This document shows positions 1 through 5,450 of a stretch of 5,450 nucleotides of DNA, one piece after another. Position 1 is the first letter of the stretch; every line of letters starts with the position of its first letter. This DNA comes from Ignavibacteriales bacterium (lineage in GTDB: Bacteria > Bacteroidota > Ignavibacteria > UBA10030 > SZUA-254): NCBI GenBank assembly GCA_016207985.1, contig JACQYX010000381.1, positions 1-5,450 of the forward strand, read 5' to 3'. Under the pieces are notes generated by a model, which had not been told where the DNA came from, ran no database searches, and was given only the letters and a program-made list of their open reading frames with translations. The translations under genes and the position numbers were made by a program.

Positions 1-2115
1 ATGTCTACAAAAAATATCATAGTTACCTGGCGTATTATCTTGCCATGCTACACGAAGAACGTAACCAGTACCATAGTCAATACTTGCTATCGATGGGCAT
101 TCTGAAATACCAGAATTGTTACTAATGTTCAATGGCGACGACCAACCACTTTCAGTTCCGTAACTATAATAAATTTCGTTACCTCTTGACCAAACAGCAT
201 GTAATTGCCCATTATTGAGCTGAGTCAATGAAGTACCGGTGAATGTAGTTGTTGGTCCTGTGATTGTAATTGGATTCTCGAAAAGACCTGGGGATGTTGT
301 ATTGAACTTTCCATAAAGTAAATAATAGAGAATAGAGAGTGGTACGCCCGGTTGATCGCTAACAAAAACAACGTGACCATATCCATTATTATCAACTGTG
401 AGGGTTGGATAACTTGTTTTAGTCCCAGAGTACAATTTAACTGGAGATATCCAAGATCCACTCACTTGCTTTTTAGTGTAATATATTCCATTACCGGAAG
501 ATGAAAAAACACAGTGGAGAGTGCCAATACCATCTTCAACAAGTGATGGATTGCTGGAAGTTACAATCCCACCTACCGTTCCGCTTATACGTGTGTAGTC
601 ATTCCATGTAGCACCTTCATCTGTGGAATACATATGATACAATGCACCGTTAGACATATAAATAGTATTCCAACGATTTGTAATAGTACTAAAAATTGTT
701 TTTTGGGTACTTCCAAAAGCGGTTGCTGCTCCAGAGTTTGACGTTGGAGTACGATTAACACGTGAGTTATATATATCTGCTTTGACACTACCCGTAGAAT
801 ATTGCCATACTGGATAATTATAACCGACATCGGCTGAGGTTCCATGATAATAAGAATAATAATCAAATAAACCAACAGCTGGATCATTATTATTATCAGA
901 GGTAGTTATATCAATATCAGGATGAGTAAATGAATTTCCATTATCATACGATTCTGTCATATATAAATTAATGTACTGTTGGGTTGAATGATTACTATAA
1001 TAGGTTAATATCACTTTACCAGTAGGATCAACCGTCAAAGCAGGAAAAAACTGTTTATTCAATGTATGTTCCGTTGCAATGACAGGTGTACTAAAAGTCT
1101 GTCCGGCATCGGTAGAACGGGAAAATCTGATATTTATATCTCCACTCTCATAATTCGCCCAAGCTAAATAGATATAGCCCGTATTTTTATCTACTGAGAT
1201 GGCAGGACATGAAGAAATATCAAGACGACCAATTGGTATGTCTATCATAGCACCTACCTGGATAGATACAAAACCTGGGCTAAATGATTGTCCTCCATCA
1301 ATTGATTTCTTGATTCTAATCTCACCATTACTGAGCGATTTGTACCTTAACCATGCAAGATATACTTCCCCATTAGGTCCGATTGCTATACGAGGAAATC
1401 TTGTCAATGTATCACTGCCGATTATTTGCCGATCAATTAATATCGGTGTCGAAAATGTAGCGCCACTATCTATTGAACGACAAAATTTAATTGAATCACG
1501 CAGTAGTGGTATTGGCCGTGAAGAATATTTTCTGCAAATCCATGATATATAAATATTCCCATCTTTCCCTATTATCCCCGTGTTATCAATTGCTAAAAAA
1601 GGAAAATCACGCTGCACTTCGCTACTTTCACTTGTACAGACTATTTTATCAAGAATAATATCGGTCCAATCTTTGCTTGAAAAATTATTTGTTTTCGAAA
1701 TAACAACACCCCAATTACGGATATCATATTCATTATCATAACCTATACGATAGCCACAAAAAACAGTCCCTGTGCGATTGAATGCAACAGTGACATGCTC
1801 TGCTATATGAAAATCTCGACGCCAATCTTCAGGCGGATATGCCATAGTATCATCAACAGTCCAGTTATTGCCTCCATTTGTTGAGAAAGAATAACCAACA
1901 AGTGGTTCATATGTTAACCCTCCCCACCGAGCATCAGACCAAGCAACCAGAAGAAACGATGGATTAGAAGGATTTATTGCAATCCATGGTTCGACCTGCT
2001 CTAATGGATTATATGTAATTTGAATCATTGGATATTGTTGAGCAATTCCAATCGAAATTCCAAAAAATAAAACTAATAAATACACGGTAGAAAAATGAAA
2101 TAATTTTTTAAACAT
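1..2115 (-). CDS. Secreted Asp-box (BNR) repeat beta-propeller protein, C-terminus beyond window
   Basis: This frame is open without a stop from the ATG at 2115 to the window edge, giving 705 codons, so the 3' end is missing. The start is set by an AGGAGG eight bases upstream and by an immediate signal peptide: basic MFKK, a hydrophobic core, and likely cleavage after GIA at residue 25. The mature part opens with EPWIAINPSNPSFLLVAWSD (residues 42-61), a usual entry to BNR propellers. Six Asp-box motifs of the S-x-D-x-G-x-[ST]-[FW] kind start near residues 78, 214, 271, 334, 389 and 497. Each of the middle ones follows a strand pair of the form P-x-[IL]-x-[VI]-D-x-x-G-x-x-Y-[IL]-[AS]-W. Residues 417-453 (FDYYSYYHG...YPVW...ADIYNSRV) resemble a blade common in this type. 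I see no sialidase FRIP motif or catalytic set, so an enzyme activity is not supported. It is likely exported and possibly surface-bound. Translation of the whole frame reads as a coherent repeat protein, so I am confident it is real. Confidence 0.93.
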   Translation of the reverse strand, partial: MFKKLFHFSTVYLLVLFFGISIGIAQQYPMIQITYNPLEQVEPWIAINPSNPSFLLVAWSDARWGGLTYEPLVGYSFSTNGGNNWTVDDTMAYPPEDWRRDFHIAEHVTVAFNRTGTVFCGYRIGYDNEYDIRNWGVVISKTNNFSSKDWTDIILDKIVCTSESSEVQRDFPFLAIDNTGIIGKDGNIYISWICRKYSSRPIPLLRDSIKFCRSIDSGATFSTPILIDRQIIGSDTLTRFPRIAIGPNGEVYLAWLRYKSLSNGEIRIKKSIDGGQSFSPGFVSIQVGAMIDIPIGRLDISSCPAISVDKNTGYIYLAWANYESGDINIRFSRSTDAGQTFSTPVIATEHTLNKQFFPALTVDPTGKVILTYYSNHSTQQYINLYMTESYDNGNSFTHPDIDITTSDNNNDPAVGLFDYYSYYHGTSADVGYNYPVWQYSTGSVKADIYNSRVNRTPTSNSGAATAFGSTQKTIFSTITNRWNTIYMSNGALYHMYSTDEGATWNDYTRISGTVGGIVTSSNPSLVEDGIGTLHCVFSSSGNGIYYTKKQVSGSWISPVKLYSGTKTSYPTLTVDNNGYGHVVFVSDQPGVPLSILYYLLYGKFNTTSPGLFENPITITGPTTTFTGTSLTQLNNGQLHAVWSRGNEIYYSYGTESGWSSPLNISNNSGISECPSIASIDYGTGYVLRVAWQDNTPGNYDIFCRH
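604..1884 (-). repeat. Six Asp-box motifs within the propeller coding sequence
   Basis: These are protein-level repeats, not DNA repeats. The motifs are STNGGNNW (residue 78), SIDSGATF (214), SIDGGQSF (271), STDAGQTF (334), SYDNGNSF (389) and STDEGATW (497). The first has Asn in place of the central Asp. Spacing between the second and fifth is 55-63 residues, one propeller blade each. After residue 505 the blade pattern continues (NPSLVEDGIGTLHCVF, YPTLTVDNNGYGHVVF, CPSIASIDYGTGYVLRVAW), but the Asp-boxes are degenerate or lost. Asp-boxes are structural turns and do not by themselves imply catalysis. Confidence 0.88.
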
Positions 2116-2123
2116 TGGAGTAT

Positions 2124-2129
2124 CCTCCT
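2124..2129 (-). promoter_or_regulatory. Ribosome binding site of the Asp-box gene
   Basis: The minus strand reads AGGAGG, eight bases before the ATG at 2115. This is a full Shine-Dalgarno match at optimal spacing and fixes the start of the downstream gene. It sits in the 33-base gap between the two genes. The gap is otherwise AT-rich and has no hairpin followed by a T-run, so the two genes are probably co-transcribed. Confidence 0.85.
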
Positions 2130-2148
2130 AAAATTTGTTAAAATAATT

Positions 2149-5100
2149 TTATTTTATTATCAACATTTTCTTCACAGCTACGAAATCTACACTTGTTATT
2201 TCACCATTATTAATCGATCGAGCGATTAATTTATAAAAATAAACACCACTGGGAAGATTATCGGTGTTGAACTCAACCGATTTGTAGCCTGCTTCTTGTA
2301 TTTCATTTATTGATGTTAAAACTTCTTGCCCAAGTATATCATACACTTTTAGTGTAACCGTGTAGTTCGGAATGCCATTCCGACTTACATCAATTGGCAA
2401 TCCCGCCTTAACGGCGGGCAGGTGATAATTAATAATTGTTATGGGATTAAACGGATTTGGATAGTTCTGTTCGAGAGAGAATGATTGCGGAATAGCCGAT
2501 ACACCACTAAACCTGATTGCCATTTGTGATACCTGTCCATCCGCTGATTTTGAGATTCTCGAAAGTTGTGTATACCCAGATCTTTGCAAATCTATCTCTT
2601 TCCCATCAATTAACAAAGATACTTGAATATTAAGAGATTTTACATTCAGTGAAATCGAGATAGGATATAATGCCGATGTTATTAGAATGGGAGATTCATT
2701 AATCGTATCGCTCGATATCGCTTCCAAGACACGATTCGAAATATATCGTACATCAAATCCATCTGATGGTGGAACCGGTGGCAATTCAGAAAACTCCAAA
2801 ATAGACTCATCTACATGCTGATCCATAAAATATAACCGTTGTTCTCTCCCTTTTGCATCTTGAAATGTTATATGACCCATTTGATCTGTTGATAACAATT
2901 TATTATTCTCTTTTGAGAATAATCCTTCTCCCGAATCTAGTGTCATATCTCCATCTTGTGATACTTTTACCCAATATCCTTTTCCTGTTAAGATAGTATC
3001 TGCAGTGAAATAACCACCATTAGAACCATAGATATATGATGAGATTATTCCACTTGGCTCTGTCGTTATTGAGGACGTTGATAATGGAACTCCGATCGAT
3101 CCAATCATATTCCAACCTTTTCGGACATCGACTGTTAAATCCGAGAGAGGAAAACCATAAAACGTAATTGTTTTTATAGTATCAAACTTTAACCAATATC
3201 CTAAACCATTTTCGATTGTATCTTTTGTGACGTAACCTGAAGTGTAAGCAAAAGCGGAAGAACTCGAAGCAGGGAAAATATTATCCTTTAAATTTATTTC
3301 CATTGAACCCGTTGGCAATGATAGGAGATTCCATCCTTCAGATATCTGTACTTGTGGTTGATTTCTTGAAGCAAGCTTGTTTTGGAGTACCCATATTTTT
3401 TTCCATGGGTCACCAAAAAGTACGATATCATCTTTTGCGGCAATAGTAGCTGCATAGTATGACACGAATGTGTCTATCTTCAAAGGATTGTACGGATTAT
3501 CGACATTTATGACGTCAAGTGAGCCTTGCCCATAAATATAATATTCAGAACAGTACAAAAATCCTTTTGAGAATGCCATTAACGAATATTCCCTACCTGT
3601 TGAGATACTTCCAATGATTGCAGGAGATGCAGGTCGGGAAATATCTAAAATATAGAGACTATCAGAACCGACATAGAGATAGTTAGAATCGATTATTGCG
3701 CACCGAGCGGTATTAAATAAACTTGAAATCTCATATGGCATAGAGGGATCAGAAAAATTTATTAATCGTAGTCCTCCATCTTCTGTTGCTAAATAAACTA
3801 TACTATCCTTCACTGCAACATCCCATGGTTGATACTGTGTACGGAAAACGCTAACTCGCGATGGTAAATAAGGATCAGTGACATCAATTATTTCGAGTGC
3901 TGTATCATTTTGTGTACTATGAGGTTGTGCAATAAATATTTTATCACCAGATTTTGTTATTGAAGGTTCATGTCCGTACCATTCATCTTTGATAATTCCC
4001 TTGTAATGGCTTACAACATTTGGTGCAGTTGTGTTTATAACATTTATTATACACAAGGACGAATCTTTCAACAAGTATGCATAAATACTATCAATAATTA
4101 AATCACAAGTATTCCCACCAAGATAAATATCGCCTACCTTATGCGCTAAGACAGGATTTGAAATATCAAAGATTGCCAAACCCTTCATGGGTGAAATGAA
4201 AGCATATGAATCCTTTAGAAATATTGGTCCCTGACCATCTCCAATCAACATGAGTGATAATCGTGTTATTGAGCTCATATCGTGTACATCATAAATTTTA
4301 AACCTCCCCATTAGTGGGACGAAAAGGAGTCCTGAGTCAGCAACAATTTCACACCAATAAGGATTTGGCAGCTCGCTCACCTTACCAACTACAATTGGAT
4401 TTGAAGGAACACTATCATTTATTATCAGAATTCCAGATGAATCATAAGTCTCTATGTACAGATATCTGGAATCTGTTGTTATTAATCTGGTAAATCCTAT
4501 CTGTAGAGAACAAACTATCTCTGGAGTTGTTGGATTTATAATATCGTAAATTAGTAATCCAGGTCCTCCACTTATATAAAGAAGATTATTCTTAATCTTA
4601 AGATACCCGATCCCTGTTTGAGAAAAGTCAATTTCCCTAATTTTTACTAATGAATCCGGTTTTGAGAAATCTATAATCCACAATTGACGATAAGAAAAGA
4701 CTACGTACGCATAATGCTCCTTTACTGTGAAATCACTCCTATCATGAGTTTGATTGGGTTCTAAAGAAAAGACATCCAGAATAAACGGTTTAGCGGGATC
4801 TTTGATACTAATACTTACCAGAGTGCTAGGCCATAATGTAGTAACAAGCGCTAATGTATCAACACATTCAATTCGAAGAGCTCGACCATACATATCACAA
4901 ATTCCAATTACTTTTGGCTTTAATAGATTTGTGATATCAACTACCTGAAGACTACCCTTTGTACAAACATAAGCATAATTGTTTTTTACTTGAATATCAT
5001 AAATCAGATAATCCAATAATACTTCACTCTTAAGTTTTGGATTTGAAGGATCAGAAATATCGAGTATCTGAAAAACCGCTCCGTTACCTATGTACGCATA

Positions 5101-5400
5101 TTCCCCCCGTACTACCACTGTAAAATTAGGTCCCCAAGCTATGCTGCCAAGAATGGTAAATATACTGTCAGAGTTTGTTTGTTGTGCTTGGTAAGTGTTC
5201 CACTCCTTTGAAAATAGATATTTTTGTTTAAAATTGTACTCTTCTAAATCTTTTTGTATTGACAGAGGAAAATGATTTTGTGAGTTCGCAATACATATAA
5301 GTATTTGAGAAAAAATTAAGAAATGACAGAAATATCCCTTGCTTGAAAGTGCCAACTTCCATCTCTCAAATATTACCTTCCATATTTTTATCTGAGACAT
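2149..5400 (-). CDS. Secreted LVIVD-repeat double beta-propeller protein with T9SS sorting domain
   Basis: This is a complete gene of 1083 residues. The N-terminus has a basic stretch (residues 1-22), then a hydrophobic core (23-38) and a likely signal peptidase site at ANS|Q (40/41); there is no lipobox. Residues 101-675 hold 14 LVIVD-type repeats of about 40-47 residues, each like [23 protein letters not shown]. Residues 688-823 hold two GWN...GYW modules. Residues 824-970 form a beta-rich linker containing [15 protein letters not shown]. Residues 973-1083 are a T9SS type A sorting domain ([32 protein letters not shown], ending KKMLIIK). Proteins of this architecture are exported by Sec, carried across the outer membrane by the type IX system, and usually lose the C-terminal domain on release or anchoring. 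The specific role is unknown; no catalytic motif is visible. The sorting domain carries an unusual in-frame palindromic insert at about residues 995-1012. The start at 5400 is chosen because it gives a full signal peptide; a TTG at codon 16 is an unlikely alternative. Confidence 0.95.
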   Translation of the reverse strand: MSQIKIWKVIFERWKLALSSKGYFCHFLIFSQILICIANSQNHFPLSIQKDLEEYNFKQKYLFSKEWNTYQAQQTNSDSIFTILGSIAWGPNFTVVVRGEYAYIGNGAVFQILDISDPSNPKLKSEVLLDYLIYDIQVKNNYAYVCTKGSLQVVDITNLLKPKVIGICDMYGRALRIECVDTLALVTTLWPSTLVSISIKDPAKPFILDVFSLEPNQTHDRSDFTVKEHYAYVVFSYRQLWIIDFSKPDSLVKIREIDFSQTGIGYLKIKNNLLYISGGPGLLIYDIINPTTPEIVCSLQIGFTRLITTDSRYLYIETYDSSGILIINDSVPSNPIVVGKVSELPNPYWCEIVADSGLLFVPLMGRFKIYDVHDMSSITRLSLMLIGDGQGPIFLKDSYAFISPMKGLAIFDISNPVLAHKVGDIYLGGNTCDLIIDSIYAYLLKDSSLCIINVINTTAPNVVSHYKGIIKDEWYGHEPSITKSGDKIFIAQPHSTQNDTALEIIDVTDPYLPSRVSVFRTQYQPWDVAVKDSIVYLATEDGGLRLINFSDPSMPYEISSLFNTARCAIIDSNYLYVGSDSLYILDISRPASPAIIGSISTGREYSLMAFSKGFLYCSEYYIYGQGSLDVINVDNPYNPLKIDTFVSYYAATIAAKDDIVLFGDPWKKIWVLQNKLASRNQPQVQISEGWNLLSLPTGSMEINLKDNIFPASSSSAFAYTSGYVTKDTIENGLGYWLKFDTIKTITFYGFPLSDLTVDVRKGWNMIGSIGVPLSTSSITTEPSGIISSYIYGSNGGYFTADTILTGKGYWVKVSQDGDMTLDSGEGLFSKENNKLLSTDQMGHITFQDAKGREQRLYFMDQHVDESILEFSELPPVPPSDGFDVRYISNRVLEAISSDTINESPILITSALYPISISLNVKSLNIQVSLLIDGKEIDLQRSGYTQLSRISKSADGQVSQMAIRFSGVSAIPQSFSLEQNYPNPFNPITIINYHLPAVKAGLPIDVSRNGIPNYTVTLKVYDILGQEVLTSINEIQEAGYKSVEFNTDNLPSGVYFYKLIARSINNGEITSVDFVAVKKMLIIK
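2209..2230. repeat. Short inverted repeat near the 3' end of the LVIVD gene
   Basis: The eight-base arms ATTAATCG and CGATTAAT are a perfect match around a six-base loop. They lie inside the last 85 bases of the coding sequence, in the second extended loop of the sorting domain. No T-run follows on the minus strand, so it does not look like a terminator. In AT-rich DNA this could be chance. Confidence 0.4.
2361..2418 (-). repeat. REP-like cluster of three palindromes embedded in coding sequence
   Basis: Three inverted repeats stand end to end. At 2361-2389, arms TCGGAATG/CATTCCGA surround one base, with outer arms TGTA/TACA separated by a two-base internal mismatch. At 2393-2401 the arms are ATTG/CAAT around one G. 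At 2402-2418 the arms are CCCGCC/GGCGGG around a five-base loop TTAAC. The last is far more GC-rich than the surrounding gene. The region encodes about residues 995-1014 ([20 protein letters not shown]), where the sorting domain normally has only a short turn of about four residues. The element stays in frame and adds no stop. Recognising it as a mobile or repetitive element is inference, since only one copy lies in this window. Confidence 0.65.
2932..3339 (-). repeat. Tandem GWN...GYW modules (coding)
   Basis: Two related modules lie at residues 688-749 and 761-823. Each opens with a GWN motif ([17 protein letters not shown]), continues through an aromatic Y-x-x-G-x-x-GY stretch ([16 protein letters not shown]) and a DTI ([26 protein letters not shown]), and closes in a GYW strand. 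Such pairs are often seen between the functional part and the sorting domain of T9SS cargo in Ignavibacteria-like genomes. I know of no assigned function; a spacer or surface-attachment role is a guess. Confidence 0.75.
3376..5100 (-). repeat. Fourteen LVIVD-type repeats (coding)
   Basis: Repeat units begin near residues 101, 142, 183, 230, 273, 313, 358, 399, 440, 487, 534, 574, 614 and 659. The core pattern is [YL]-[AL]-Y-[VIL]...L-x-[IV]-[IV]-[DN]-[IV]-[ST]-[DN]-P-x-x-P-x-[IV]. The best copies are [13 protein letters not shown] (111-123), [15 protein letters not shown] (408-422) and [16 protein letters not shown] (582-597). The copies have diverged too far for DNA-level repeats, so the array is old. 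The last unit (659-675) is cut short where the GWN modules begin. Confidence 0.88.
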
Positions 5401-5403
5401 TTT

Positions 5404-5409
5404 TCCTTT
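5404..5409 (-). promoter_or_regulatory. Weak ribosome-binding-like site of the LVIVD gene
   Basis: The minus strand reads AAAGGA, followed by three A residues and then the ATG at 5400. The match is partial and the spacing is short for a classical Shine-Dalgarno site. It contrasts with the strong AGGAGG of the downstream gene. Many Bacteroidota-type genes rely little on Shine-Dalgarno pairing and favour A-rich leaders, which this has. Confidence 0.45.
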
Positions 5410-5450
5410 GTGAATTGTTACGTATAATCTCGGAATTATTATTTTAAAAG
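5410..5450 (-). promoter_or_regulatory. AT-rich leader, possible promoter region
   Basis: These bases precede the LVIVD gene and run to the window edge. The minus strand contains ATTATACG (5421-5428), a loose -10-like match, but no clear upstream partner and no Bacteroidota TAnnTTTG box. The plus strand at 5423-5428 reads TATAAT exactly, which could serve a gene to the right on the opposite strand. Neither can be decided from 50 bases. Confidence 0.2.

Larger units (their letters stand above)
2152..2484 (-). other. T9SS type A C-terminal sorting domain (coding)
   Basis: Residues 973-1083 match the family layout: [14 protein letters not shown] at the start, then I-x-Y-x-[15 protein letters not shown], an E-AG-Y-x-VEF-N strand, [10 protein letters not shown], and a terminal KKMLIIK. 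The domain directs outer-membrane export by the type IX system. At 111 residues it is longer than the roughly 85-95 usual for this subtype. The excess lies in two loops: one between YHLP and VTLKVYD (the palindromic insert) and a smaller one around [12 protein letters not shown] near residues 1061-1072. Confidence 0.92.

Noticed and set aside
225..461. Minus-strand open frame of 78 codons
   Set aside because: It lies wholly inside the Asp-box gene in another frame. The protein is low-complexity and without family features, and the overlapping frame encodes clear propeller blades.
585..887. Minus-strand open frame of 100 codons
   Set aside because: Shadow of the Asp-box gene in another frame. 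Its Ile-rich composition arises from the AT-rich Tyr/Asn codons of the real frame, and there is no convincing start signal.
1199..1552. Plus-strand open frame of 117 codons
   Set aside because: Antisense to the blades of the Asp-box gene around residues 188-306. No recognisable domain or ribosome site; the minus-strand frame fully explains this DNA.
1..2115. Truncated or frameshifted gene at the left edge
   Set aside because: The frame is open through all 705 codons with continuous propeller sequence to position 1, so the missing end is due to the window boundary rather than a pseudogene.
2116..2148. Possible terminator between the two genes
   Set aside because: The gap is AT-rich but has no GC stem followed by a T-run, and it carries the ribosome site of the next gene.
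2402..2418. GC-rich hairpin as an intrinsic terminator inside the LVIVD gene
   Set aside because: The stem is strong enough, but on the minus strand it is followed by ATTGCCAATTG, not a T-run, and it lies about 250 bases before the stop codon in a well-conserved coding domain.
4754..4948. Plus-strand open frame of 64 codons
   Set aside because: Antisense to repeats 2-4 of the LVIVD gene. No domain or context supports it.

Overview
The window carries two large genes on the minus strand, probably one transcription unit read from right to left. Both encode secreted beta-propeller proteins. Base composition is AT-rich. The upstream gene ends in a type IX secretion system (T9SS) type A sorting domain beginning QNYPNPFNP. 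Its GWN...GYW modules and [15 protein letters not shown] stretch are of a kind common in the Ignavibacteria/Kapabacteria/Chlorobi side of the Bacteroidota-FCB group. That points to an FCB-group bacterium, but the phylum-level guess is inference from motif style, not from a marker gene.

Layout from right to left, in transcription order. Positions 5401-5450 are a short AT-rich leader with a purine-rich ribosome-binding-like stretch. Positions 5400-2149 hold a complete 1083-residue protein: signal peptide, 14 LVIVD-type repeats (enough for two seven-bladed propellers), two tandem GWN/GYW modules, a linker beta domain and the T9SS sorting domain. A gap of 33 bases contains a strong AGGAGG site and no terminator. 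Positions 2115-1 hold the first 705 codons of a second secreted protein, with a signal peptide and six Asp-box (BNR) motifs. It stays open to the window edge, so its C-terminus (possibly another sorting domain) is outside.

The most unusual structure is at 2361-2418. Three palindromes lie end to end inside the coding sequence of the sorting domain, including a GC-rich hairpin that stands out from the AT-rich gene. They fall in a surface-loop position and add about 15 residues without breaking the frame. This looks like a REP-like or protein-embedded palindromic element that has been co-opted as coding sequence.

Neither protein shows a recognisable catalytic signature. Both are best described as exported or surface-displayed repeat proteins of unknown specific function. 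I see no tRNA, rRNA, CRISPR array, insertion sequence or new multi-gene system. No stretch over 300 bases lacks a gene.
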